Positions 19,413-27,314 of a stretch of DNA of 64,000 bases are shown one piece after another; position 1 is the stretch's first letter, and each line of letters begins with the position of its first letter. A program made the position numbers and the translations under genes. Source of the stretch: Bradyrhizobium sp. AZCC 2262 (GTDB lineage: Bacteria; Pseudomonadota; Alphaproteobacteria; Rhizobiales; Xanthobacteraceae); the NCBI RefSeq assembly GCF_036924535.1, contig NZ_JAZHRT010000001.1, positions 5,208,001-5,272,000 on the forward strand. The letters are read 5' to 3'. The notes under the pieces were generated by a model. It saw only the letters and a list, made by a program, of their open reading frames with translations, was not told the DNA's origin and did no database searches.

Positions 19413-20348
19413 ATGGCAACGTCTCATCCCACCACAGTTCCGATGAAGCGATTCGGGCTGACCAGCTCCGACGGCCTGTGCATCGCATGCGCCCGCTGGG
19501 AAAGCCGCGGCCCGGCCCGCGCCGTCGTTCAGATCGCCCACGGGATGGGCGAACACATCGGGCGCTATGCCGACACCATCGATGCGCTCGTTGCGGCAGG
19601 TCTCACTGTCTACGCCAACGATCATCGCGGGCACGGCCTCAGTGTCCACTCGCAATTGGGAGAACTCGGCAGCGGCGGCTTTGAACTTCTCGTCCAGGAC
19701 ATGGCCCGCCTGAGCGAGATCGCCAGAGAGGAAAATCCCGACCTGCCGCTGCTCCTGTTGGGGCACAACATGGGATCCTTTGCCGCACAGAGATACGTCA
19801 TCGACCACAGCCACGAGATTGATGGCTTGATTCTCTCGGGATCGGGAGCGCTCGACGGACTGGCGCGCACCACACTTCTGGCACCAGGGGGCAGCAACCT
19901 CCTTAACGCCGCATTCGAGCCCGCGCGCACCCCCTTCGACTGGCTATGCCGCGATCGGGCGATCGTCGATGCGTTCATGACCGATCCTCTCTGCTTTGCC
20001 GACCTTCGCCCCGGATCTCTTGCGTCCTTCCTCGGCGCCGCGCAACGGCTGTGCGATCCAGTCGCGCTCCGCAAGATCCGGAGCGATCTCCCGATCTATT
20101 TGTTCTCCGGAAGCGAAGACCCAGTCGGGCAGCAACTGCGGGGACTCCGCACCCTGATTGGCCGCTACCACGTCGCCGAACTGCACGACATCGCCTTCGA
20201 TTTTTATTCGGGCGGTCGACACGAGATGCTGAACGAGATCAACCGACGCGAAGTCCAGACCCGCCTGCTTGGCTGGATCTCCCAAACGCTGGAAACCCTG
20301 CACGACGATGACCGCCGCGTTTCAATTGCACCCGAACTTCAACACTAA
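19413..20348 (+). CDS. Alpha/beta hydrolase, monoglyceride-lipase-like, nucleophile Ser replaced by Asn
   Basis: A 311-aa cytoplasmic alpha/beta hydrolase of the Hydrolase_4/lysophospholipase type. Early motifs are IAHGMGEHIGRY (oxyanion region) and YANDHRGHG. The nucleophile elbow reads LLGHNMGSFAAQ; in the family this is GHSMG, so the catalytic Ser is Asn here (codon AAC, one base from AGC). The acid Asp (SGSEDPVG) and the His (SGGRHEMLNE) are kept. As written, the protein should not form an acyl-enzyme. It may be inactive, bind ligand only, or have a sequence error. It sits 26 nt after the hydratase and 10 nt before the CoA transferase. Confidence 0.85.
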   Translation: MATSHPTTVPMKRFGLTSSDGLCIACARWESRGPARAVVQIAHGMGEHIGRYADTIDALVAAGLTVYANDHRGHGLSVHSQLGELGSGGFELLVQDMARLSEIAREENPDLPLLLLGHNMGSFAAQRYVIDHSHEIDGLILSGSGALDGLARTTLLAPGGSNLLNAAFEPARTPFDWLCRDRAIVDAFMTDPLCFADLRPGSLASFLGAAQRLCDPVALRKIRSDLPIYLFSGSEDPVGQQLRGLRTLIGRYHVAELHDIAFDFYSGGRHEMLNEINRREVQTRLLGWISQTLETLHDDDRRVSIAPELQH

Positions 20349-20358
20349 GGAGACAACA

Positions 20359-21591
20359 ATGCCGAACGACAATATTTTCTCCGGCCTCAAGGTGGTGGAT
20401 CTCGCCAGCTTCATCGCGGGTCCGAGCGCTGCCGTGATTCTGTCCGACTTCGGCGCCGACGTCATCAAAGTGGAGCCGCCGAGCGGCGAGCTCTGGAGAC
20501 ATGCCAACCACCTCCCGCCCCAACCGGTCGCCGAGGACGCCTATCCCTGGCATCTGGCCAATCGCAACAAGCGCGGCATCGCTCTTGATCTGAAGTCTCC
20601 GAGCGCGCAGCGGGTTCTCGAAAAACTCGTCAAATGGGCTGACGTGCTCATCGTCAACACGCCGCATCCCGCGCGTGCACGATTGAAGCTCGAATATCAG
20701 GATGTGGTGCGGTGGAATCCGCGGCTGATCTACGCGGACATCTCTGGCTTCGGCGACAAAGGGCCGGACGCGAATCTCCCCGGCTTCGACATCACGTCGT
20801 ATTGGGCACGCAGCGGATTGCTGTCGATGACGCGCGATGCCGGCGCGCCGCCGACCTGGCCGGTGGCCGGCAGCGGCGACAATGCCACCGCCGTCGGGCT
20901 TTATTCGGCGATCGTCACCGCCCTCTATCGTCGTGAACGCACCGGCGAGGGAGCGCATGTCACGACCTCGCTGCTTGCCGAAGGCGTGTGGTCCGCAAGC
21001 GTCTCGATCCAGGCCGCGCTGTGCGATGCAAAATTCTTCGGGCTGCACGACCGCAAGAATCCTGCGAATGCGGCGATGAACGTCTGGCGCGCCAAGGATG
21101 ACACCTGGTTCGTTCTCATCATCACGCCCGACAAGCTGGCAGCCGTCGCCAAAGCCCTCGACCGCGTGGATCTCCTGACTGATCCGAGGTTTGCCGATCC
21201 TGCGAAACTGATGGCGAACATGCCGGCGCTCACTGCCATTCTGGACGAAATCTTCTGCTCAAAGCCGATGGCGCACTGGTACGAGGTCTTCAATGGCGTG
21301 CACGTCACGTTCGGCGCGGTGCGTGGGCCGCAAGAGGTGATCAACGATCCCCAGCTCCTGGCGAACGACATCATCGTTCCGCTCAATGGAGCCGGCGGCA
21401 AGCTGACGTCCACCATAAGCAGCCCGCTTCAGGTGCATGGCGTCGTCAAAGTGCCCGCGAATCGTGCCCCAAGGATTGGAGAACATAACGAGGAAGTTCT
21501 CCGGCAGCTCGGATTTAGCGCGACCGAAATCGATGGTTTGCATGAAAGCGGTGCCATTCCGAAAGCAAAGGAACACGCGGCTTTAGCGTGA
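20359..21591 (+). CDS. CaiB/BaiF-type (family III) CoA transferase
   Basis: A 410-aa CoA transferase that moves CoA from a donor acyl-CoA to a free acid, which would activate the substrate of this operon. AAGGAG precedes ATG 20359. Motifs are LKVVDLASFIAGPSAAVILSDFGADVIKVE at the N-terminus, NRNKRGIALDLKS, and the catalytic Asp region FGDKGPDANLPGFDITSYWARSG. The C-terminal part contains GAVRGPQEVINDPQ. The family acts as an interlocked dimer in the cytoplasm. Substrates in the family range from carnitine and oxalate to aromatic acids; nothing here picks one. Confidence 0.9.
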   Translation: MPNDNIFSGLKVVDLASFIAGPSAAVILSDFGADVIKVEPPSGELWRHANHLPPQPVAEDAYPWHLANRNKRGIALDLKSPSAQRVLEKLVKWADVLIVNTPHPARARLKLEYQDVVRWNPRLIYADISGFGDKGPDANLPGFDITSYWARSGLLSMTRDAGAPPTWPVAGSGDNATAVGLYSAIVTALYRRERTGEGAHVTTSLLAEGVWSASVSIQAALCDAKFFGLHDRKNPANAAMNVWRAKDDTWFVLIITPDKLAAVAKALDRVDLLTDPRFADPAKLMANMPALTAILDEIFCSKPMAHWYEVFNGVHVTFGAVRGPQEVINDPQLLANDIIVPLNGAGGKLTSTISSPLQVHGVVKVPANRAPRIGEHNEEVLRQLGFSATEIDGLHESGAIPKAKEHAALA

Positions 21592-21665
21592 CGAACTGTC
21601 GGGGGCGGCGGGAGCCGCCCCGAAACCTCGCAATGAAATTCACTAAAAACCCCAGGACTTCGACA

Positions 21666-22400
21666 ATGGATGATATTGTTACCGAGCGCGCAGAAAGCGT
21701 CTTTCGTATCCAATTGAACCGCCCGAAAAAGCGGAACGCGATGACCTCGGGCATGTACGTGGCCCTCGCGGACATCCTGAAGAACGCGGCCAGGGACGAG
21801 TTAACCCGTGTCGTGCTCTGGTATGGCGCAGGCGATTCCTTCGCGGGCAACGATATCGAGGATTTTCTCAAGAATCCTCCTGGGCCAGGCGAATCTCCGC
21901 AGGCGCAGCTCATGAAAGCGCTGATCGAATTCGAAAAGCCCCTGATCGCCGCGGTTCAGGGCGCCGCCGTCGGCGGCGGCACGACCATGCTGCTGCACTG
22001 CGACTTCGTCTACGCCGGCGAAAGCGCGAAATTCCAGATGCCTTTCATCAATCTCGCCCTGGTGCCGGAATTCGGATCGAGTTCCATCGTTCCCTCAAGA
22101 ATCGGGCATCTCCGTTCAGCCGAGTTGATTTTGCTGGGATCGCCCTACAATGCCAAGCGTGCGGCTGAGTTGGGTCTCGTCACCCAGGTCGTGCCGGATC
22201 AAGACCTCCTGTCCACCGCGACTGCGACAGCACAAATGTTGGCGGCGAAACCTGCTGGCGCCCTGCAAGCCAGCAAGCGGCTCATGAAGCAGCCATTCCG
22301 TGAGCAAGTCCGCTCTGCGGACGCAAAAGAAGCGCTTACGGCCTTCTTGGAAAAGCGCAAGCCTGACTTCACGAGGAGCATCAAAGCTCCAGCGACCTAG
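21666..22400 (+). CDS. Crotonase-family protein, enoyl-CoA isomerase type
   Basis: I choose ATG 21666 with AGGA about 9 nt upstream; the frame extends to 21588 but that part looks noncoding. In this 244-aa crotonase the two hydratase Glu residues are missing: GGGCE is GGGTT and QPE is MPF. The second helix reads NLALVPEFGSSSIVP, with a Glu where delta3-delta2-enoyl-CoA isomerases (ECI2/PaaG-like) have their catalytic Glu. An isomerase that moves a double bond into the 2-position is therefore more likely than a second hydratase. It is 74 nt after the CoA transferase. Confidence 0.85.
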   Translation: MDDIVTERAESVFRIQLNRPKKRNAMTSGMYVALADILKNAARDELTRVVLWYGAGDSFAGNDIEDFLKNPPGPGESPQAQLMKALIEFEKPLIAAVQGAAVGGGTTMLLHCDFVYAGESAKFQMPFINLALVPEFGSSSIVPSRIGHLRSAELILLGSPYNAKRAAELGLVTQVVPDQDLLSTATATAQMLAAKPAGALQASKRLMKQPFREQVRSADAKEALTAFLEKRKPDFTRSIKAPAT

Positions 22401-22508
22401 GCACGAACATACGACCCCGGTAACACCGATCACCGCGACGGAGGAGCCCGCCGCCGTGTTTCGGAGCCCCACCGGCCGCCCCGACAAAACATCATAGTGG
22501 AGACGACC

Positions 22509-23084
22509 ATGGAAAAGCCGATGAACGTGTGCGTATTGGTTGGAAGTCTGCGGAAGGCGTCGCTCAACCGGATGCTGGCGAATGCGCTGATCTCGCTCGC
22601 GCCATCTTCGCTGAAGCTCGACATCGTCGAGATCGGGCAGTTGCCGTTTTTCAATCAGGATCTGGAGACCGACGCTTCGCCTGCGACATGGACTACGTTC
22701 CGGCAGCGCGTCAAGGCTGCTGACGCGGTGCTGTTCGTCACGCCCGAATATAACCGTTCGCTGCCGGCCGTTCTCAAGAATGCACTGGATGTCGGCTCCA
22801 GGCCGTATGGAAGCAGCGTCTGGGACCGCAAACCCGGTGCGATCGCCAGCTGCTCGCCGAGCGCGATCGGGGCCTTCGGCGCCAATCATCATCTCAGGCA
22901 GTCGCTCGTGTTTCTGAACGTGCCGACCATGCAGCAGCCCGAAGCCTATGTCGGCCATGCCGACAAGCTCTTCGATGAACTTGGCAAGCTCGTCAGCGAC
23001 GGCACCCGCAAATTTCTGCAAGAGTTCATGCAGGCGTTCGCGAACTGGGTCGAGAGGACGCGATCTCAAGGTCGGTACACCTGA
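22509..23084 (+). CDS. NADPH-dependent FMN reductase
   Basis: A 191-aa flavodoxin-like reductase. ATG 22509 has GGAG 7 nt upstream, better than the GTG at 22497. The FMN phosphate loop is LVGSLRKASLNRMLA (GSxRxxSxN pattern), and FVTPEYNRSLPAVLKNALD is the second family hallmark (PEYN..P..LKNALD). Such enzymes reduce FMN, azo compounds, quinones or chromate with NAD(P)H. Here it may recycle flavin for an oxygenase elsewhere, but no flavin monooxygenase is next to it. It ends the rightward operon. Confidence 0.9.
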   Translation: MEKPMNVCVLVGSLRKASLNRMLANALISLAPSSLKLDIVEIGQLPFFNQDLETDASPATWTTFRQRVKAADAVLFVTPEYNRSLPAVLKNALDVGSRPYGSSVWDRKPGAIASCSPSAIGAFGANHHLRQSLVFLNVPTMQQPEAYVGHADKLFDELGKLVSDGTRKFLQEFMQAFANWVERTRSQGRYT

Positions 23085-23202
23085 CGCCTTCCTTGTCATG
23101 GGACGGACCGCGTTGGCGGACGCGGGACTAAGCAACTTTGGTCATCTTGTCGAAGAGCAGCGCGCGACATCATAGGCGTCCGGCCAAACACAACGCTCTT
23201 GG

Positions 23203-23250
23203 GCCTGACCCGACATCGGTTACTATTGGGGCAAAGCCGACATCAAGTGG
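23203..23250. repeat. Fragment of the GTCCGC/GCCGACAT intergenic repeat family
   Basis: GGCCTGACCCGACATCGG and ATTGGGGCAAAGCCGACATC resemble the ends of the dispersed repeat found four times at 59.3-62.5 kb. It lies just outside the 3' end of the group II intron. Only part of the unit is recognisable. Confidence 0.4.
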
Positions 23251-23395
23251 CGGGCAAAACCGCCAGAGTCGGTCGAGAGTGGTAGAGTCGAGATGTGGCG
23301 CGGTGGCTTTAGGTAGAACATATCTGTTGCCGCCTCTTTCGTCTGGCGGTGCCTTAGTAGTTCAGCCGTGACTCCGTTTCCACATCCCGCTCATC

Positions 23396-23428
23396 GAACC
23401 GGACAGGCAGATCTCCCGCATCCGGCTC
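23396..23428 (-). ncRNA. Group II intron domain V
   Basis: A 33-nt hairpin beginning GAGCC and ending TCCGGTTC, with the conserved asymmetrical bulge after the GGATGCGG arm, 12 nt downstream of the maturase stop. This is the catalytic core of the ribozyme. Confidence 0.85.
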
Positions 23429-23440
23429 TCGGACAAGACT

Positions 23441-24772
23441 TCACGCCTTCACCCACGACACGTCGTGCCCAAGCCGGCTTAGGCGTACGAGCCCGAAGTG
23501 CCCGTAGAGATGCGAGAGTGGATAGGTCCCGCCCTTGCGTCGCCTGACCTTGTGCTTGATGCGCAACCACCGGCGCAACCGCACAGCGGTGTAATTGTCG
23601 ATCGCCCGATACGCTATGTTAACAGTGCCAACGCTGAAGTAGTTGGCCCATCCGCGTAGCGCGCGGTTCAACCGATCCACCAACTCCGTGGTCTCTTGCC
23701 AGGTACCCGTTCGGTCGGTCAGGACATGGACCTTCTCGACCATGTGCCTGATGCTTTTCTTTGATGGCCGTTGGCCCAGGCGGGCCTTTCCGGTTCTCGC
23801 CGAGTACATCCGCCCAAACGTGTATCCCAGGAAGTCGAACTCGCCTTCCGGCACCTTGCAGATTCGTGTCTTCTCCTCGTTCACCGTGAGCTTCAACCTG
23901 CCCATGATCTCGCGCAGTCGCTGCAACGCCTCATCGGCGGTGCTTTTCCGGCACAGGATCACGAGGTCGTCGGCGTAATTCACGATGCGCGTGCCGAGGC
24001 GGTGCTCCAGCCCGAGCTTCTTCCAGCCCAGCACAAACCGGCGCATGTAAAGATTCGCCAATAGTGGTGAGATGGGTGAGCCTTGCGGGATACCGCGCCG
24101 ACAGTCCCGAGCCTCGGTCGTGCGTGTCTTCCGGCCTCGATCGTCGGTTTCTTCCACGGGGCACTCCAGCCACATCTTGATTAGATGCAGCACACGCCGA
24201 TCAACAATTCGGCGCGCTACCGACTTTAGGAGTTCGGCATGGGGGATGCTCCCGAAGTAGTCCGCGAGGTCGGCGTCAACGACTTCCGGATGGCCTCGGA
24301 ACAGCAGCCCTTCCACCTCGATCACCGCCTGCTGGGCGTTTCGCCCGGGACGGTACGCGTATTGTTCTGGTGGAAGGTCGGCTTCGAAGATCGGTTCCAG
24401 CACCAGCATTGCTGCTGTCATGCAGACCCGATCCCGCACGGTCGAGATGCCCAGCGGCCTGAGTTTGCCGTTGGCCTTCGGTATGAACACTCTTCTGATG
24501 GGGTCCGGTCGGTAGCTCTCCTCCCTGAGTGCAAGCGCCAGTTCGCCAAGCCACCGCCGCACCCCATACGCCTCGACGTCCGCGAAGTTCTGGCCGTCCA
24601 CCCCTGGTGCGCCCTTGTTGGAGCGGCACTGGGCATAGGCATGCGCCAGGATGTCCTCGCGGCTGATCTTGTCGTACAGGGCGTAGAAGCGATACCCGGC
24701 TTCTGCCTTCGCTTTCGCGTGCAACGCCTTCTGCAGTTTCTGAACAGTTTTCGGAGTTGATAGGTTGCCCAA
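23441..24772 (-). CDS. ltrA: Group II intron reverse transcriptase/maturase
   Basis: The intron-encoded protein (443 aa) splices its own intron RNA and primes its retrohoming. Reverse-transcriptase blocks are visible: [77 protein letters not shown], the catalytic [10 protein letters not shown] and [21 protein letters not shown]. The maturase (X) domain [16 protein letters not shown] follows. No HNH endonuclease motif is visible at the C-terminus, as in several bacterial classes. The first available start is TTG 24772, with GGAG almost touching it, so the true start is uncertain. Confidence 0.92.
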   Translation of the reverse strand: MGNLSTPKTVQKLQKALHAKAKAEAGYRFYALYDKISREDILAHAYAQCRSNKGAPGVDGQNFADVEAYGVRRWLGELALALREESYRPDPIRRVFIPKANGKLRPLGISTVRDRVCMTAAMLVLEPIFEADLPPEQYAYRPGRNAQQAVIEVEGLLFRGHPEVVDADLADYFGSIPHAELLKSVARRIVDRRVLHLIKMWLECPVEETDDRGRKTRTTEARDCRRGIPQGSPISPLLANLYMRRFVLGWKKLGLEHRLGTRIVNYADDLVILCRKSTADEALQRLREIMGRLKLTVNEEKTRICKVPEGEFDFLGYTFGRMYSARTGKARLGQRPSKKSIRHMVEKVHVLTDRTGTWQETTELVDRLNRALRGWANYFSVGTVNIAYRAIDNYTAVRLRRWLRIKHKVRRRKGGTYPLSHLYGHFGLVRLSRLGHDVSWVKA

Positions 24773-25385
24773 TCTCCAAATCCCTCACCACTTGTTGCGT
24801 CTGTCTTGAACTGAGGCCCCTTCCCTCCACCGGCATTACCCGGCTTCAGCGGTACTACGAACCTCTCCGCCACCCCATGGCGTCCGACCTGTCCCTCGCG
24901 GGCGTTCGGTTGGTCATCGCTGACCACGCCATGGGGCTTCCCGTGTTGCGTACGCTTTCCTTGTGTACATGCTGTCGCCACTACCCCGGCGCAGCGGCTG
25001 GGCGTACTTTTCGCTCTGCTTCACCCAGCCGTATCAGCCTTCCCCGAAAGGGTTGTCGGGTCGGCCTGCGCATTGTCCTTTTCGAGGATTGCTCAGCGTT
25101 CACTCGCGTTACGGCCTGCACACTCGCGCTGTCACCAATTCGTGACACGCTAATCGAAGGCTTCAGCCACTTCGTTGCCTCCATGACTGCTCCGATTGCT
25201 TCCGGCTGGAGCGGTTGCCGGGTGGGGCTTGCACCCACTGGAAAGCGCCGCCTTTTCACGGCGCACACCCAGAGCAGACGTTGGATGTTTGACCGCATCT
25301 TCGGCTTGGACGGCAGTGAGAGCTCTCGCGAACTGCGGCTGTAGGTGTTATGCTGTCCTCACCGCCCAAGCCGAGGCTGCTCCGC

Positions 25386-26675
25386 ATGAACGAGAGTACC
25401 CACGGAGAAAAGGCCGCTTCTGAGTCACAAGATCGGGTGACCGAACTCGTCGAGCAACAGACGGCCATCTCGGAAGTGCTGCGCGCCATTGCGAGCTCGC
25501 CGCACGACTTGCAGCCTATCTTCGATGCCATCCTCGACAGCGCCACACGTCTCTGTCGAGCAGACTCAGGCGCCTTACGTCTCTCCGAAGAAGGTGGCCT
25601 TCGTCTCGTGGCGGTGCGAGGGGATCCCTTTTTGGTTAGTAGGGTGTGGTCATCAATCCCAATTCTCGCAGAAAAGGGGAGCCTTCCGGATCGATTAGCC
25701 GCAAGCAGGTTACCCACCCACATCCCAGACTTCACAGCAGTTGAAGGCGATCATCGGGATGATTTTTTGACCACGGTGCTGAACGCAGGTATTCGAACGG
25801 GCCTGTTTGTGCCGTTGCTCAAAGACAATGAGATAGTCGGGATAATTAGTCTGGCCCGCAAACAGGTGCAGCCGTTCACTGACAAACAGATTTCCTTATT
25901 CAGGGACTTCGCTGCGCAAGCCACCATTGCCTTGGAGAGCACCCGTCGCGAGCGGCAATATCGCGAGATGCAGAGCGAACTAGCGCGTGCCAACCGCGTC
26001 GCTACGGTGGGCGAGCTCACCGCCTCGATCGCTCATGAAACCAGGCAGCCCATTACGGCGGCGCGCACATACGCCGCTGCTGCACTGCGGTTTTTAGACA
26101 AAAGCCCACCCGATGTAGCGGAGGTGAGAGCGGCGCTCACCTGCATTGTGAACCAAACCGGTCGAGCCAGCGACGTCGTCGACCGGATCGGGTCTCTCTT
26201 CAAAAAAGCACCACCCCGGAAGGAGGTCGTCGACCTCAATGCGGCGATCCTGGAGGTGACCGCCCTGACCCGCAGCGCAGGGGTCAAGACCGGCGTCACT
26301 GTGGGCACGCAACTGGCGGGCGAATTGCCACGGATCCGATGTGATAGGGTGCAACTGCAACAAGTGATGTTGAACTTGATCGTCAATGCCATCCAGTCGA
26401 TGAGTGGCGTTGAGGACGGCAACCGCGAATTGCACATCAGCACCGTGAGCATCGAGCCAGAGGGCGTGTGCGTCGCGGTGCGGGACACCGGCCATGGGCT
26501 GCGCCCGGAGAGCCTGCCGCGTCTCTTTGAACCCTTCTACACGACGAAGCCCGACGGCATGGGCATGGGCCTCTCAATCTGCCGCTCGATCATCGAAGCC
26601 CACGGCGGGCGGCTGTGGGCGACCGGGTGCGAGCCGCGAGGTGCTCTCTTTCAGTTTACGATCCCCGCTGACTGA
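25386..26675 (+). CDS. GAF-domain sensor histidine kinase
   Basis: A cytoplasmic kinase of 429 aa from ATG 25386. After a short coiled coil (RVTELVEQQTAISEVLRAIASS) comes one GAF domain (residues about 25-180: PIFDAILDSATRLCRADSGALRL ... GLFVPLLKDNEIVGIISLARK). The H-box is GELTASIAHETRQPITAA, with His present although the usual Asn is Arg. The HATPase has LQQVMLNLIVNAIQSM, VRDTGHGL and GMGMGLSICRSIIEAHGG. Relatives I know often have several GAF repeats before this point, so the 5' end may have been lost near the group II intron 120 bp upstream. The 3' part and 40 bp of flank match the kinase at 62521. Confidence 0.85.
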   Translation: MNESTHGEKAASESQDRVTELVEQQTAISEVLRAIASSPHDLQPIFDAILDSATRLCRADSGALRLSEEGGLRLVAVRGDPFLVSRVWSSIPILAEKGSLPDRLAASRLPTHIPDFTAVEGDHRDDFLTTVLNAGIRTGLFVPLLKDNEIVGIISLARKQVQPFTDKQISLFRDFAAQATIALESTRRERQYREMQSELARANRVATVGELTASIAHETRQPITAARTYAAAALRFLDKSPPDVAEVRAALTCIVNQTGRASDVVDRIGSLFKKAPPRKEVVDLNAAILEVTALTRSAGVKTGVTVGTQLAGELPRIRCDRVQLQQVMLNLIVNAIQSMSGVEDGNRELHISTVSIEPEGVCVAVRDTGHGLRPESLPRLFEPFYTTKPDGMGMGLSICRSIIEAHGGRLWATGCEPRGALFQFTIPAD

Positions 26676-26688
26676 GCCGCCATCCGTG

Positions 26689-26712
26689 ATCGATGCCGCT
26701 TATTGGCACATC
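26689..26712 (-). repeat. Partial repeat copy shared with the flank of the kinase at 62521
   Basis: The DNA after the kinase stop (CCGCCATCCGTGATCGATG then CCGCTTATTGGCAC) is nearly the reverse complement of 62489-62521, where it flanks the paralogous kinase and ends the dispersed repeat. It marks the extent of a duplicated segment. Confidence 0.6.
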
Positions 26713-26806
26713 GTCTCATTTCGCTCCTGCGCAACAACCGCTTCGCTCTAGGAGCAAGGCGTACACCGCTGCGTCACGCCCTGGATCGGCGCGAAGTCCG
26801 CGCGGA

Positions 26807-27290
26807 CTATCGCCAGAGCTCCTCGTCGCGAAGATGTTCGAATTCCCCCGGCAAGCCGTGCTGAATCGCGCAGAAGGTCGATCGTGCCGTTGTTCACCAT
26901 GTCCCGAAGCTCGACGAAGTCCTTTTGCGGTTCCAGATACGTGTCCACGATTCTCCTGGTTATCTGTTCCGCGCTCGCCACCACCGTATCGGACGACAGC
27001 ATCCGCATTCTGCTGAACTTCGCATAGAGACCGACCAGACCCGCAACGTCGGCCTTATCGTGCTGCAGCGCATCGATGTAGCATTTTGACGCTTCGTCGA
27101 TGAAATCCCTGTAGAGGATCTGACGGTGGTTTTTCTCGTGACTTACCCACTGGGCGCGGAGTTGGTTTCGCTGATTGTGCCAATTGGTTACCACGCGGGT
27201 GAACCCGCCGACGGCCGTGCCAGTGAGCGCGGCTAGCGCGGAGATGTTGGAAGTATCTACGGGGGCAATCCTTGACCCCAGTAACGCAGA
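26807..27290 (-). pseudogene. Membrane-associated protein of unknown function, two apparent frameshifts
   Basis: The main frame reads ISALAALTGTAVGGFTRVVTNWHNQRNQLRAQW and then YRDFIDEASKCYIDALQHDKADV, like rhizobial proteins of unknown function with an N-terminal hydrophobic stretch. No good start lies upstream of that stretch. Near the 3' end the expected tail (EFEHLRDEELWR and TAG at 26807-26809) is in a different frame. Restoring one T in GATTC and one G in the G5 run near 26845 would join them. The gene is broken as written; both missing bases are in homopolymers, so a sequencing error is plausible. Confidence 0.55.
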
Positions 27291-27314
27291 CTGACCTGCA
27301 GCGCCGGCGACCGA

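Larger units (their letters stand above)
23357..25268 (-). mobile_element. Bacterial group II intron (complete ribozyme plus maturase)
   Basis: On the minus strand the 5' end reads GTGTGCGCCGTG at 25268, followed by a domain-I-like region with GGGTGCAAGCCCCACCCGG. The maturase gene lies at 23441-24772. Domain V is at 23396-23428 (GAGCCGGATGCGGGAG...TGTCCGGTTC), and a domain VI hairpin ends with GGCTGAACTAC near 23357. This is a full-length element of about 1.9 kb. Both ends are estimated from consensus and may be off by a few bases. It lies between two rightward genes and is transcribed opposite to them, so it does not interrupt a recognisable gene. Confidence 0.85.
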
